Both the position numbers and the translations under genes were made by a program. This document shows positions 19,602 to 32,679 of a stretch of DNA of 64,000 nt, piece after piece. Every line of letters starts with the position of its first letter. Positions within the stretch are counted from its first letter, which is position 1. The DNA lies in assembly GCA_023213395.1 (NCBI GenBank), contig CM041465.1, positions 243,233,741-243,297,740 on the forward strand. Reading direction: 5' to 3'. A model generated the notes under the pieces. That model was not told the origin of the DNA. It was given only the letters and a program-made list of their open reading frames with translations, and ran no database searches. This DNA is from Cycas panzhihuaensis. Lineage: Eukaryota > Cycadophyta.

Positions 19602-22129
19602 AAGAGGACACAAGGCGAGGCCTTGGGTCATCCCATAGGAGGAGGCCTACCTACCCCTTAGATGGCCGAGAAGAGGAAGGGGGACTTTAGGAGGTTATAT
19701 CTTCTCATAGGAGGGAGAAGATGATGTGCGAATAGGTACGCGAGAGATGAAATGACCTAACTCAAACAGAAGAGAGATGTCGATTAGGATTAGGTTATTG
19801 TGTGATAAGTAAAGCAAGTGTGCTAAACGAACCAAATGTGAGTCTAGGGACGGATGGTCCAACGTGTGGGCTAGATGGGGCTCAAGGGATGTGTGGCTCA
19901 CTCCTAAGTCCTATCTGCACACAAGGTGAATGACTACGAAAAAGAATTTATAAATGCAAAAAAGTGTGTTCATTCCCTTTTTGTTTCCTATGTGGCTTTA
20001 ACATGCAAAGTTTGCATAAAAGCACAGCAGAAACAGACAAAGAAGGGAGAAGGAATACCTGGGAGAGAAGCATGGTTGAAACATCCCTTCCGCTCCTTTT
20101 GCACTCATCCACTCAAACTCGCCATGCGGGTGTGGGGCTAGTTGATGATGGTTGCCGGAAATGGACGATGGGCTACCTTACCTTCCCCAATATGTGAAAG
20201 CAAAGTAACAAAAAAATAAACAAAGAAGGAGTCGAAAGAACTACTAGCTAGTGGCTCACCTGTCAAAGAAGTCCACCTCTTTTGTACTTTTTCTACCACA
20301 AACTTGCTAATCACAAAATAAAGGTTTCTCCCTCCTAGAGGAGGGGGCTACCAAGTATGCCTAATATGTATATAAATACAAGAGATAGCTAATAAATCAA
20401 GCTGAAAGTAATGCACTCAACTCCAAAACCACCAAGCAAAACTCAGATCTAAGCAGCATCAAGCAATGACTAAGATAAGAAGGTTAGCCTTAGAATGGCC
20501 AACTTACCCACAAGTACCTCCACGTAGCCTCAACGGGAAAAAAATAGAGTATGATGGCTATTCGGGATAGTAAGTAGAAAAGATAATAAGCCAACAGAAT
20601 GGTGCACAAGTAGACCCAAGAGACGAAGTGCTACAGGCAGCAAATCATCACGTTGGGGCAAGATGAGGATCAAAAACTGAACCAGGACAGGTTTGGGGGC
20701 TTATGAGTTGCCTAAAACTAGAGAGTGTAGGTCTGAAACTAGCGTGGTAAGGGCTACCAACACTATTTTCAGAACTAAAAATAGCCTCTCACTATCCCTA
20801 GCCCAACTCCAGAGAGAGGCATGGAGCAGAAGAGGAAGGAAGGGAAGGGTATACCCTTAGGGAGAAGGCCAACAAGAGGATGGATCCCACCTTTCTCCCT
20901 TCTCCCAACCTTATGTAGCCCTCTTACACAACCACCCTAGAGTGAGCTTGTGGGAGAAGAGAGGGGAAATACTGTAAGACAAGGAGCAAAAGGCAAGCTT
21001 CTCTGAAATGAAAGGAGAGGAGCAAAGATTGACCCAAAAGTTCTCATAAAGGAAAGGAAAAAACTAGGAAAACCTAAAGGACTTTGAAGGAGTACCTATA
21101 AGGCAAAAAGAGGGAGCCTTATTCTGCCAAAAATTAGAGGAAAAAACCTATGTTAAGTAGGCTTTTCAGATCTAGGTTGAAGGGGAGGCAAACATGGATG
21201 TCACACTTAGTTCTTGGAGTTTTCTTGTTGATACACTGTGAATACTCTCCTTCCATGAAATAGACCTACAAAAAGAAGCTTGGAGCTACTGGAGTAGGGC
21301 CTGAGATGCAATAGATGCACCTGTGGAAGAGGAACCAGAGTAGAGGAACAGATCTTGAGGAGGTTGTAGAGTGAGAGCTGGAGTAGAGAGCAAACAATGA
21401 GTGAAGAAGAGGAGCAAATGGATTCATTTTTAGATTTTATACTCACCCCAACCCTAGACGGATGTTTAAGGTTACGGTGGGGGTGAGCACTCGAGGGCAC
21501 CATGTGGCAATTTCGCAAAAAGAGTGAGAATCGCCGAGGCAGTTTAAAAAAATAAGTTTAAATAGTCACACCGCGGAAAACTTCACAGTACCATAGCAAA
21601 CTTCGTGGTACCGCTTAGTTTGTAGCAGTGCAGGACCAAAAGCCAAAATGAAGATAGAACCAAGGCCTAAAGCCAAACAAAGGGGTTTGTAGAGGCTTGG
21701 CAGGCAGGGAGCCCATGCCCAGGTGGCTGGCAAGTGGCCGAAAGAGAGAGACGAGTCTCAAGGAGGTCCTATCACACCTAGAAGGGGACTCAAAGTGGTG
21801 ATAGGAGTGTTGATGTGAGTGGATCATGACCAACAACAATGTTTAAGGAGTTGTGGAGGTGTTGCGAGTAACTGAGTACCATATGGGGCGCATGACTTAC
21901 TGAGGAGTACCCCATGGTGGGCCGTCATAGGCTAAATAGTGTGCAGCAGGCACAAGCAACGTGATCAAGTAGAGAAGGCAATGTGATCACACAAATGGTA
22001 AGCAAGCGTGCATTAAACAATACTCTAAACGACTTCTACCAAGTGATAGCGAGGATGAAGGTGAGAAGTGTATACCTGTTCTTACCTAAGTCAACTTATC
22101 TCAAGTCCATTCCCAGTAGCCGAGAAACA
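19602..22129 (-). repeat. 5' LTR of Gypsy A, distal part
   Basis: Continues the LTR interrupted by D1, matching 2449-5003. It ends GAGAAACA, and CATCT at 22130-22134 follows. ORFs in it are not conserved against the other LTR. Confidence 0.9.
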
Positions 22130-22134
22130 CATCT

Positions 22135-22430
22135 ATAAATGAGATAAAGTATTTTCACCCACCTAATGAGGATACATCAGCAGATCCAAAAACATGGTTG
22201 TGCACCAATTATAGAATACCCTTTTCTCTCTTTGAGCTTAAAGGAAAACTAACCCGATTACGTTTTCTATACATACAATGCTTACAAAAATCAAAATTAA
22301 AGGAACCATTAATTCCAGAGATGTCTTCTACCATATCTTTGGAGAATAAATCATGGAGCCCTTTCTTTCTAATATGGGCTAATATCTAATACCACAACAT
22401 AGTTTTACCAGCAAGTTATATTTGAGTCAT
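22135..22430 (-). pseudogene. K1 GAG-pre-integrase and integrase N-terminus
   Basis: On the minus strand: a LAHIRKKGLHDLFSKDM block and FNFDFCKHCMYRKRNRVSF, the HHCC-type pre-integrase region of Copia, then a degenerate VH..VFG.ADVSSLGG...YFISFID start of the integrase core. It is cut at 22135 by Gypsy A and continues at 2274. Confidence 0.8.
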
Positions 22431-22599
22431 GTCTGTATTATTGCTATTTTCTATAATAGTTGGATTATAATTGCGAGCACACATCGTGCTTACATTAAGC
22501 TTATATAGTGTTCTAAATTAGACTCCTCTTATTAATACTAGCACTCCTCAAACCATTCTATAACTATTTTTATTAAAAATCAGTTCTATTCCTATATCA

Positions 22600-22910
22600 C
22601 CCAATTGACTGATAGATAACAAACCCATAATTAGACTAGGAATATGACTCATATCAGGGATAATTTTAACCCTTCCATCCATAAATCAAACCTTTACCCT
22701 TCCATGACTCACAATTTTATATGGGTAATGATCCCTAAGAAATACTTCACCACTATCAATACTTGTATATTTATAAAACCACTCCCTGTGGGGAGTAACA
22801 TGAAGCAAAGTACCAAAGTCAATTAACAAATACTCAACATTTGACAACTTACCTGAGGTTGCTAAATAAACATCGCCATCAGCTTCATCAAAGGCTTTTT
22901 CTATCATGGA
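22600..22910 (-). pseudogene. K1 protease
   Basis: The ORF at 22686-22907 reads GKLSNVEYLLIDFGTLLHVT, followed by PHREWFYKYTSIDSGEVFL. This is the Copia aspartic protease block (W..DSGAS.HVTP..EWF) with the catalytic DSG replaced by DFG. It is followed by decayed C-terminal protease sequence (SHIPSLIMGLLSISQLGD) to about 22600. Confidence 0.82.
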
Positions 22911-22959
22911 AGGAGTAACTTTATGTGACTTTTTGTTATCAACCTTGACTTGATGCTAG

Positions 22960-23700
22960 CTCTTCATATGGCCAGCCTTCCCACATCTCCAACATACTAA
23001 GGGGCCTCTGCTTGAAGATTTGGATTTTCCTCTAGATTTTGGTCATTTGTTCCTAGGCCTTTATTGGTCATGATCTAATGTTTGACCTCTCACTACTAAT
23101 GTTTCTTTTGAATAATCCTCAAAAGATTTTTGCCTTACTTCTTTTGACAGTAGAGTAGCAACAACATCATCAAATTTCATGGTGAGAGTAGTCATGTTGC
23201 TAATCATCATCATAGGATTATCCAAGGAATTAGGAAGCGAACAGAATAGGGTAATACACTTGTCTTCTTCAAACATTGTTATCCCAACTGAAACAAGCTA
23301 GCTCACCATAATGTTAAATACAATAAGATGATCTGCAACTATATCTCCATCACTCATCTTGAGTGAATACAACTTTTTTTAAAGAAATAACATATTAACT
23401 AAGGACTTATTCTGATACAAAACCTCTAACTTTCTTTATAGATCTTTAGCCATAGACTCTATGGCAATATTTAATAACACTATATTTGAAAGACATAACC
23501 TTATCAAATTGATTGCCTTTCAAACAAGCTTCTTCTAGTCTTTATCACCCATAGTCACAGACTTTGTTCTTACTACAATAATCCACTAATCCATCTTGAT
23601 AAGGATATCTTCCATCTTTAGCTTCCACAACTCAAAGTTCAAGCCATTAAACTTTTCAATCTCCATCTTTATAGTGCTTACCATGATGTTCACACTCAAG
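22960..23700 (-). pseudogene. K1 Gag with zinc knuckle
   Basis: Minus strand: MEIEKFNGLNFELWKLKMED at the N-terminus, then SDGDIVADHLIVFNIMVS and FEEDKCITLFCSLPNSLDNP, the usual Copia Gag blocks, and a CCHC knuckle CWRCGKAGHMKS near 22975-23010 whose last Cys is lost. Several stops interrupt the frame. Confidence 0.82.
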
Positions 23701-23756
23701 TTCACCAAATAAAGCACCTACTTATCAAATAGCTTCCTAAAGAACTAAAACCCTTA

Positions 23757-23768
23757 GCTCTGATACCA
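23757..23768 (-). promoter_or_regulatory. Primer binding site of K1
   Basis: Minus strand TGGTATCAGAGC, complementary to the 3' end of initiator Met tRNA, next to the LTR. Confidence 0.85.
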
Positions 23769-23771
23769 AAT

Positions 23772-24260
23772 AAAGAGAAAATATAATCACATAAGCAATG
23801 TCATAATAGAACTTTAAACCATGTAAAGAATAGTCAAGAACTCAATAAAGAACACCAAGAGATTCAAGTCTAAGCATAAACCTTTTATTAAACTAAGTAA
23901 CAACTAAAGGGTTATAGAGATAAATAAACCCAAACTCTTCTCATCGGCTCATCAAAGACTCATCCACATCCCATGTTACATGTGTTTTTACATAAGAATA
24001 TATAGACACAACATCACAAGATACCACCTTGCAATTTTACAATACAATAGGTATAAACCATGGGCTAATAAAGACTCTGATAAGACACCAAAAAAAAAAA
24101 ATCTCTGGGGCTCCTACCCATGAACCCCTACATGGGGGGACCACTAGCCCCCAAACCCCCTAACTGGGGGCCCTACAACAGGCCCTTAGACACCACAAAG
24201 GGGCTTGGTCATAATGCCTATACCTGTGTAATACTTGTAAAGTGTTAAACATATCTAACA
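23772..24260 (-). repeat. 5' LTR of K1
   Basis: About 490 bp between the PBS and the terminal TGTTAGATATG (minus strand, ending at 24260). The inner boundary is approximate because the terminal CA is mutated. It contains a C-rich, hairpin-prone stretch at 24108-24185. The partner LTR is outside the window. Confidence 0.65.
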
Positions 24261-24650
24261 AAAAAAAAAAAAGTAGGTGATATATAACTAAGAAGGAATC
24301 CTCAAGATGAAGGACTAGCAAGTGGAAGTATGATCTAAGCAAATGAAAAAGTATTTAAAGCTAATAAACCAATATCTCTTCTCAAGGAAAAAAATAAATA
24401 ACAAGTGTAAGGGTCTAAATTCTCTCTTGAGTACAAAACTCAAAAGAGAAGAAAACTAAATCCTCAAAGAAGATCACCCACAATCAACATAAATGCTAGA
24501 AAGAGTAAAATGCTTATATGATTACGAGTAAAACCTTTGAAGAAAGTAAAAACAACTCAAGGGAAGATGAGAAAAGACTAAAGAAAATAATTTCCCATAG
24601 TTTTAGCTTATTAGGCAAGAAGAAAGATTCAAAGTCATAGTTTATCCTCA
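24261..24650 (-). repeat. Probable start of 3' LTR of Gypsy C
   Basis: Non-coding AT-rich stretch between the integrase end and K1. By position it should be the beginning of C's 3' LTR. The matching part of the other LTR would lie beyond 64000, so the identity cannot be tested here. Confidence 0.35.
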
Positions 24651-25650
24651 TTGTGGAGGTAAAGAGGAGTGTTGCTAGGTATAAAACTTTCTCAAATATT
24701 GAGAGTTTATAGGCTTTTTGAATTCTAAACCTTCCATTGTTTAGATTTGATAGGATCCATTATTTAAATCTTCAATTACTAGATAAGGAATTAGGAGAAA
24801 ACTTAGGAGCCCACTTAGGAGAAAACTTATATTGCTTATCATGGAGGTATTTGAACTTCAACACTTTGTTGCTAACATGGAATTTTCGAGGCCTAAGCTG
24901 CCTATCATTAGCAGCCTAGACTCTAGCCTTAGATGTCATATTATTCAATAAGGCTTGTAGATGGGACTCATCTAATTTTTTGAGTTCTAAGAGATGTTCT
25001 TCTCTTTGGAACTCTTCATCACTAAATTCTTTCAACAAGGTATATAAAGAAGGAATTTCAACTTCTAATTTAAAGATAGCCTTAACACCATGAACAAGGG
25101 AAAATGGTGCCATGCCTCTAGCATTTCTAATAAAGGTTATATAATCCCATAATACTAGAAATAATTGAATGTGCTAATCTCTATGAGAGGTTGCAACCGT
25201 TTTAGCTAAAATTTTGTTAAAAGCTTCAACTTGGCCATTTGCTTGAGGGTGATATAGAGCTAACAATCTATAGGTAATATGAAATTTGTTATATAGTTCA
25301 CTAACATAGGGATTACAAAATAAAATCCCATTATCAGTAATGATAATATTTGGTACCCCAAATCTGTAAATGATATATTAAAAAATAAATGTAGCAATGA
25401 AGTAATGACTAACAGAATAACTTTGCTCAAATTAGTAAAGTATTTAGTAGCAATTATAATGAACTTATGATTGTTAGATAATGCTAGAAAAATCTCACCA
25501 ATGAGGTCAAAACCCCATTGAGATAAGGGCCAAGGTAAGATAATTGATCTCAATTCTTATATAAGTTTGTGTATTAAGGCCGCATGGGATTGACACTTTT
25601 TACATCTTTGTATATAAGAATAAACATCCTTGAATAGGGTGAGCCAATAA
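24651..25650 (-). pseudogene. Integrase of Gypsy C
   Basis: Blocks on the minus strand: SIILPWPLSQWGFDLIGEIF (first catalytic Asp, 25480-25553), HKFIIIATKYFTN, a degenerate KQMAKLKLLTKF segment, SLVHGVKAIFKLEVEIPSLY (24990-25113) and KVLKFKYLHDKQYKFSPKW. Co-linear with the integrase of Gypsy B, with many stops and frame changes. Confidence 0.8.
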
Positions 25651-27210
25651 TAACCTATATGAAGAATATGTTGGGCTATTGATCAACTACCAAATTGTTC
25701 ACTATATATTCCTTCATAGGATTCTGTTAAGCTTGTGAGTGTTTCATTAGGAGAAAGACATCTAAATAGAATTCCATCAAAAGAGAATTTATAAAGTACA
25801 TCATCAACTAAGAGATATTGCCTAATAATAACTTGAATTTATCTTTCTTCTTAGATGTAGAAGAATGAGGGAAAGACTTATTATAAAGGTATAATCTAAT
25901 TTCCCCATACCATGAATCTTCAGAAGGGACTACCTGGATATAAAGAACATGTTCATTGGGACGAGTATCATTAATAAGTTATTTGACAGGATTAGGAAGA
26001 GGAGCATTAGCCACAATCTCTGCAATGACCATGACTTTCTTAGACTTTCTATTAATTATTTAAAAATTAAATTCTTGTAGTAACAAAGACCATTTACCTA
26101 ATTGTCTAATAAGATTAGATTTGGTAAGCAAATATCTGATAAGATCATACTAAACAATAAGATAGACCTTATTCCCAAGAAGATAATGTAGTACCTTTTT
26201 AATGGAAAAGATTAAAGTAAAACATTCCTTTCTAAGAAGGGGATAATGAAGTTTAACAGCCACTAATATCTAACTAATGAAATATATAGCTTATTCTTTA
26301 TCAAAAGGCATCATCTTATGCTAACACTCTTGCAAATGATTCTTCTATAGATGAAGTATACATGATAAAAGGTTTATTAAACATTAGGTGAGCAAGTACA
26401 TATGTTGAGATTAAAGCTTTTTTCAACTTATTAAAGGACTCTTAAACTTGAGGATTCCATTGTAATTCAACATCTTTCTTTAAGAGATTTATGGTAGGCT
26501 TGGCATCTAAAGTGAAATTGGCAATAAAACATCTTAAGAAACCAAGTCTACCTAGGAAGGATTTAACTTATTTCTGGCTTTTTGGAGGAGCCATATCAAT
26601 AATTGCCTTTATCTTATCAAGATATATTATGATCCTATCATGGGAAATAATGTTTCCTAGAATTCTTCTTGACATCATGGAAAATATACATTTAGATGGA
26701 TTAAGACATAAGTAATAATCCTTACACCTTTTAAAGATTATTCTAAGGTCACACATATAGTCATGCCTTTTATGAGAAAGAGCAAGTATATCATTTAAAT
26801 ATACAACAATAATATTACTAATCAAATCATGAAAAATATGAACCATTACTCTTTGATAGGTTGCACTAATATTTTTCAATCCAAAAGGCATGACTTTATA
26901 CATTAAAGTATACCAAGGAGTAGTTAAAGTAGTCTTATGATGATCTTGAAGTGAGATAGAAATTTGATTATACCTCTAACAACTATCTATAAGAGAAATC
27001 ACCTCAAAAGTAGTCATCTGGTCCTAAATTTGATTAAGAAAAGGGAGAGAAAATTTGCCTTTAGTGCACACCTCATTAATATCTCAAAAATTAATGTAAA
27101 TTTGAATTGAACCATTTTTCTTTGCAACTAGAACTATATTAGAGACCCATTAAGAGTAATCAACACTCTCAATAAATCCAACTCTTACTGACTTCTCTAT
27201 TTCTTGTTTA
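25651..27210 (-). pseudogene. Reverse transcriptase and RNase H of Gypsy C
   Basis: The 111-codon ORF at 26568-26903 holds MYKVMPFGLKNISATYQRVM and VVYLNDILALS, where the catalytic (Y/F)xDD has become YLND. It is followed by LNPSKCIF and KAIIDMAPPKSQK of the RT thumb/connection. Upstream (to about 27210) lie degenerate FEVISLIDSC and FTTPWGTF-type blocks; downstream FLGRLGFLRCFIANF and FIMYTSSIEES mark the RNase H start. The interval 25651-25950 shows only traces. Confidence 0.82.
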
Positions 27211-28619
27211 ATAGTAAGAGAGAGATGTAGGTAAATGGAACATTATTTTTGTCATTTAAGTTTGATGTTAGGAGTTACTATGATGTTGTATTCAACAACT
27301 TAGGGATCTAGGCAATACATATCTTTATAATCTCAAGCAAAAACCAAGTGAAACTCACGAAAGAGATCCTTAGATTAAGTGATCTCTTGGTGAGCACAAC
27401 TAGCTCTTAGTTTGATAACCTTAAGTTTATCACCCAATTCTAAGTCTACATCAATAGTTAACTCCATAAGCATAGCATTTCCCTATTCAAAGTGAAGAGG
27501 GATAGGTTTTATAAGAGAATCTATCTCCTAAGACTAGGAATGATTAACTAGTGGTGAATCAGGTTATATTACTTTCAAAAAACCCAACCTATAATATCTA
27601 CCAGAGAGACTAGGAGATGACCCTATTAAATATTTGATAATTACCTCATCATTTTCAAAGTAATCAAGGTAAAAATTGTCAATGAGGAGTAAATTCCTTA
27701 GTAGATCTATAGACAAAGAGGAGGGCCTAAAACATAAAGGAGAGTTAACAAAAAATCCTAGACAAGTAGGAATAAACTCAATGATTGAAGGAACTTGGGA
27801 GAAAAGAATATGCCTATTAATAAATTCCTAAGTCAGTATAAAGGTTTGGTTAAAATCCTGATGATATGAATGATGATCTTGATTGGACAAATACATCAAG
27901 ATAAAGGATGATAGAGAAGCATCCATGGAAGGATGGGAAGGAAAGGAAATAGTGGAAGTTAAATTTACTTCCCATACTTGAGTGGGAGTATTTTGATTAC
28001 TTTGAAGTGTATCAAATAAATTAATATCATTGTTACTTAATTCTAAGTCTAGATGTTGATGTAATAACATCTTCTTCTCATGCATGTTCAACCATGTAGT
28101 AAAGAAGGGAGGTCAAGAGAAGAGACGTATAACATCAATATGCACGTCATGTTAAAGAGAAACTATATAAGTAACCAAAGAAGGACTTATAATAGAAGAA
28201 ACTAAAGCATTTTCCCTTAAAGGTAAATACAAAACCTATGAGGAATGGGTTTGAATAAGAATGGGAACATTTATATCAATAATTCCACTTATAAGCATTT
28301 CCCTATAAGATACGATAAAATGTGAAGTTACTTTTTTATCCCAAGAGGAAGAGGAAACAAAAGATTAATTAGTCAGATCCAAAGACCGAGGAGTGGATGA
28401 GGAACCTAATGAAATAGGGACAATCTTAACCAAATCAACATTCTTTACTTTTACTTGAATAGAAGGAGCTTCAATAGCAAAGTATTAGCCTAAACCTAAT
28501 GATTAAAAGAAATACTCTAAAGAGTTTAATGGTTCACTAGGCTTAGAAAAGGACTCAATAAGTGGGATTGACTGGCTGATTAGTTCCAAATTTTGCTTTA
28601 TAATTTTTAATTGTCCCTC
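27211..28619 (-). pseudogene. Protease-RT linker of Gypsy C
   Basis: Low-complexity acidic and Ser-rich frames on the minus strand (for example 27828-28091), equivalent to the linker at 45620-46600 in B. No clear domain. Confidence 0.5.
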
Positions 28620-29302
28620 CTAAATGAACCTAAGTTTACCAAAGAGAGAAGAATAAACCATAGCCATTTGGATAATCCATGGTCTACTTAAAAGGATATC
28701 ATATTCCAAGTCAAGATCAATGATAGTTAATTCAATGAGAACTGTCTTTTCTTTCAAAGGAAAAGGGAGAGTGACTTGAACTAGGGGTACATTTTTATTC
28801 TTATTATATCCTTGACAAATCCACTTACATGGATTAAAAACTAAAATTTCTAAATCCTCAACAAGGTGAAGAGGGATTATATTATTAGATGATCCCTCAT
28901 TAATAAGAACATGTTTAATATTGATATCATCCTTTATTATCTTAATATAGAATGGAGGTATATCATTTAGCATATGAGTAGAATGATTAGACAGGGTTGT
29001 TAAGCTAAAGGAAAGTATAGAAGTAGATGAAGAGACTACAGTAGGAACTCACAACACATCATACAAGAGCTAACATTGCTCAGGGTAACACTTCATTAAA
29101 TCAATAATTGAAATACCTGTAGGAATGGTCTTTAACTTATCAACCAAAGAGAATGATCTATCCTTTATACTAGAAGGAATAGACTTAAACCTAATGGGAT
29201 GTAAGGACAAAAGGTAAAGTATCAAGGTTCTTTGCCATTAAATCATCAAATAATTTAGATGGACATACAATCTTTATTATCTCCACCATGTTTATTATTC
29301 TC
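28620..29302 (-). pseudogene. Protease of Gypsy C
   Basis: The 117-codon ORF 28620-28973 reads IKHVLINEGSSNNIIPLHLV (active-site loop, NEG in place of D-x-G), then CQGYNKN and LEYDILLSRPWIIQM, matching the retropepsin of Gypsy B. A gag-protease joint (VDKLKTIPTGISIIDLMKCYP) lies between 28973 and 29230. TTAGT at 29303-29307 is the left K2 target-site duplication. Confidence 0.8.
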
Positions 29303-29307
29303 TTAGT

Positions 29308-29619
29308 TGAAAGAGGTTAATGTATTAAGGTCATTTGTGTAGATTAATTAAGTGACCTTAAGATATATTATTAGCATTAGTCTGTTAGTGAAATGTACTT
29401 TATGTACATTTAGATGTAAATTTAGGTTTATATCATTAGATGAAAAAAACCTAACCTTAATGCTCACCCTTAATAATAAAAGGTGAAATTTCAAGGAGAG
29501 AATCATTATTCATTTCACCTCCAAGCTTTGCCATCATATCTTGTTTTTATCACTTCTTTATTTTTCATTATTATTGTGTGTATATGAATGATTTATTCCC
29601 TAGATCCTTCTTTTCCTCA
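29308..29619 (+). repeat. 5' LTR of K2
   Basis: 312 bp, starting TGAAAGAGG and ending TTCCTCA, paired with 59237-59548. Confidence 0.88.
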
Positions 29620-29621
29620 TA

Positions 29622-29633
29622 TGGTATCAGAGC
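29622..29633 (+). promoter_or_regulatory. Primer binding site of K2
   Basis: TGGTATCAGAGC, initiator Met tRNA type, two bases after the LTR. Confidence 0.9.
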
Positions 29634-31560
29634 TAGAAGGGGATTTATTCACTCCATTCCACTTGCATAGAGTCATTTTTCCTCTCCTTCACCTTTAATA
29701 TGAAGTATTGAGAGTGCACTCATTATTTTTAAAATTTTAAGAGTTTTTTTATCATGCAAAGCTTGTATTTCATTTATAGCATATTTCAATATCCTCTATT
29801 TATTTATAAGTGTATTAAGGATCAAAGTTGTTAGCTAAAAGAAGGTTTCCTGACTTTATGCTCTAAAAAAAAATTAACTTTTTATAAATCTTTGTAGCTA
29901 ATTTTAAATTCTACTAAAAGTAATGCTATTAATTTTTCATCATAAATCATTTTTTAGTTATAAAATATATGTTGTAAAGTTGTAGAAAAAATTTTTATCT
30001 ACTTACAGGTGGTAGAAATAAGCCTAAACTATTCAGAAAAAGGTTGTTTAGCCCCACAAGAGGTGAAAATCCAAAGTTGTATATTTTGGTTAAAAATTTA
30101 TAAGGATGGATGCCCAAGCAAGAAAAATATTTTTGTCTACTATACCATCTCTAAATGTTTCCTTAATAAGCCTAAAATAGAAGTTTAGTCATCTCTAATC
30201 TAACTTTTCTTTGAGAATTTTTCTTAAAACTTTTAATATATATCAAAATTTCTTAAGAGATTTAGTAGATCTAGCATTAAGGAATCCAACAAATCAAGTT
30301 TTATCAGATTTGATATACTACAGAGAGAGATTTCTTCAAAATTTAGATTTTTATCAAGGAAAGTCTCATAAGAGTTTCAACAAGTTTCAGATTATTTCTA
30401 CTCATTTTTAGAAGTTTCACTAGAAGACTTTTTAGCTCACCATAGCAAGATGTATCATTTAAGAAAGTTAAATTTTAAGCCAAAATGTTTTAGTTATTTC
30501 ATATGGTTGCATAGTCATATAGAAATTTCTGACAAAAGATTTAGATTCCTCTAGCTTTTCCCAATACTTTCTCTCTTCGTCAAAATTTAAGTTTATAAGT
30601 AAATTTTTAAGTTTTTTGTTTTCTACCTTTTCTTAACAAAAAAAGAAGGAATTTTTTAAATAGAAAAAAAAAAAAAACTTATTGTAATAGTAAAACACCT
30701 AGATCGTAGTAAAATCTAGTGTTTATACTTAGCATCTTTACATATTTATTCATGTGCATGCACTTTAATAAACAAAAGCATAACGGTAATCATTAATATA
30801 TTAGCAATGCATTTCAATAACATAAATGCAAATATATTTGCATATTCCCTAAAATGAATCCATTACATTTGATTTAGACTGTCAGTTCTTAACTTGTGCA
30901 CACACTCACCTTTTCTGAAATAAACCATGGTTGGCCGAAGTCTATGCCCTAAGGGAGGTGTGAGTTTCATATTAGTTTTGTTCTTAACCATAATACTGAT
31001 GGAGTAATAAGTTAGCCATACCTACATGGTCCTTTTAGGGATTATCATGATAACTAACCAGGAAAACTAAAACCTTAATACAAGATTAAAATTAACCTAG
31101 TCTAATATTCATCATAGCCATGGGATATGCACGTACCATTCGACCCTTTGAAGGAGGTATATAACTACTCACTTGTGAACTAGGTAAGGACTTAGAGTAC
31201 CTAGGCTCTACTATGAATTAGATTTCATTACTAAGTATATGTGTGGGTATCACAAATGAAGGTCTTAATCGTATACTAAAAGCCTTAGGCATCAAAACCT
31301 CACCTACATTTAGACATAAGTTAGAGGTTAGCGGCATGACACATTACCACTCTTTGTCAACTCTACATTAGGCCTCATTCTTACATCATTACTTATACTC
31401 ATTCTTTATAGTTGTTAAAAAATACTTAATTATTACTTGCCTTCTCATCATAGCATTTATTTCTTTATCCCTATTGTGCTAGGTGTACTAGTCACACATG
31501 TTAGTGGCATATACTTCTATCATCTCTTCTACTTCTTTATCATCACAATGTCATCTCAAT
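29634..31560 (+). other. Long non-coding leader of K2
   Basis: Nearly 2 kb between PBS and gag with no supported protein frame. AT-rich with an A-run at 30664-30677. The part after about 30880 is less AT-rich and could be an independent old insertion, but I see no termini. Confidence 0.4.
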
Positions 31561-32500
31561 TTAAGTAGAATGTCAATTATATATTGAAAGGTAAAGAAAA
31601 ATAAGATTTATGATACACTAGAGTTAAAAATATTACAAAGTATGAAGGCCTTTAGAGAGCCCACTTACAACTTACATCCATCATACCTGTAATAACTATA
31701 ACACCTACTTTTGGTAGAACTACTCCAATAACTCCTATAGATGTTGTAGGCAAATTATAATGGGAGATAGATAATGAAAAGATTTGTGTAGGAATTCTTT
31801 TGCTAACTGATTACTCACATAACTTAATTAACAAAGAACAACATGATATAACTTGGAAGGTCCTTGAAGTTTTTAAGAAGAACTTTGATACCAAGTCAGA
31901 TTTAGAATTTATTCATCGTATTCTAAAAATGAACAAATTAAAAATATAGAAGAGACAAACTCATGAAATAGTAAATCTTGTTTGACCTATAAAATAGGTA
32001 ATTGACAAAGATTTTGAGACCCTATGCATCACTTAGACATTCTCAATCTAATAATATCTATATATCCTTGATTATAAAAACTTGCTTAGAAGTCTTCAAT
32101 CTAGTGAAATATTGAGGATACTCAACTTTGAAGCACTTGCCAAGAAGTTTATAGAATTTAACAAGACCTTTGATACCAACTTTGTAGCCTCTAATACTCT
32201 TCTAGATGTAGCCTTTGAGGTGGAAGAAGAAGCCTGCTATAAAAAGAATCAAGGTCCCTCTCATGGAAAAGGAAACAACTAAGTAAGAGGAAGAATAAGA
32301 AATATGGAAAATCATCCACAAGGTTAACCAAACCCTTAGTCATATCTTTGACAGTCTCAAGGCTAAGGTCCACCTCAATAAAAATCAAGATAATCAAGCC
32401 AAACTAATACCTCTTCAAGGACTGGCAATCAAACTATTATGTGTAATTAGTATAACTATAAAAGACACTTTACAAAGGATTGGAGAACTATCACTTATAA
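31561..32500 (+). pseudogene. Gag of K2
   Basis: Plus-strand blocks: KWEIDNEKICVGILLLTDY, DITWKVLEVFKKNFD, LRSLQSSEILRILNFEALAK (ORF 32082-32282) and FEVEEEACYKKN, fitting the order of Copia Gag. A broken zinc knuckle, CN.YNYKRHFTKDW, follows at about 32440-32485. Stops throughout. Confidence 0.72.
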
Positions 32501-32679
32501 GTTGGCCAAGTTCTAACCAAAACATGGAGCTCATAATATTAAAGAAATTTGTGAAGAATCATTTAGTGGTGCAGGTTTTATACAAGCACACTTTCAAAGA
32601 ATTAAGGGATCTTTAGCATCAAATACCATTGACTAACCACACAGATACTTTGAATCTCAATGTAGATATATCGCTTGTG

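Larger units (their letters stand above)
2275..22129 (-). mobile_element. Gypsy element A (Tat-like, pol-deleted), hosting D1
   Basis: Minus-strand LTR retrotransposon flanked by CATCT at 2270-2274 and 22130-22134. The 3' LTR is 2275-5003; the 5' LTR is 13745-13927 continued at 19602-22129 because D1 is inserted in it. The internal region carries gag, protease, a fused pol remnant, an antisense PMD gene and a second RNase H. The LTR start, PBS and proteins match Gypsy B, so both belong to one family. RT, the first RNase H and the integrase core are missing. It is an old, stop-ridden copy: even the terminal TG has mutated to TA at 2275. Confidence 0.9.
22130..24260 (-). mobile_element. Copia K1, 5' half (continues at 1-2274)
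   Basis: Minus-strand Ty1/Copia element: LTR at about 23772-24260, Met-tRNA PBS, gag, protease, and the start of integrase up to the point where Gypsy A entered (22130-22134). The rest of the integrase resumes at 2274 and reads leftward. All domains are broken by stops. The LTR end at 24260 abuts an A-run, so I could not define a target-site duplication; the other end of K1 is outside the window. Confidence 0.85.

Noticed and set aside
23757-23768. tRNA gene remnants at TGGTATCAGAGC sites (also 29622, 14406, 38697)
   Set aside because: They are primer binding sites next to LTRs, with no tRNA body.
29634-31560. Possible organelle or host gene insertion in the K2 leader
   Set aside because: No protein, rRNA or tRNA pattern and no visible termini; left as unassigned leader.
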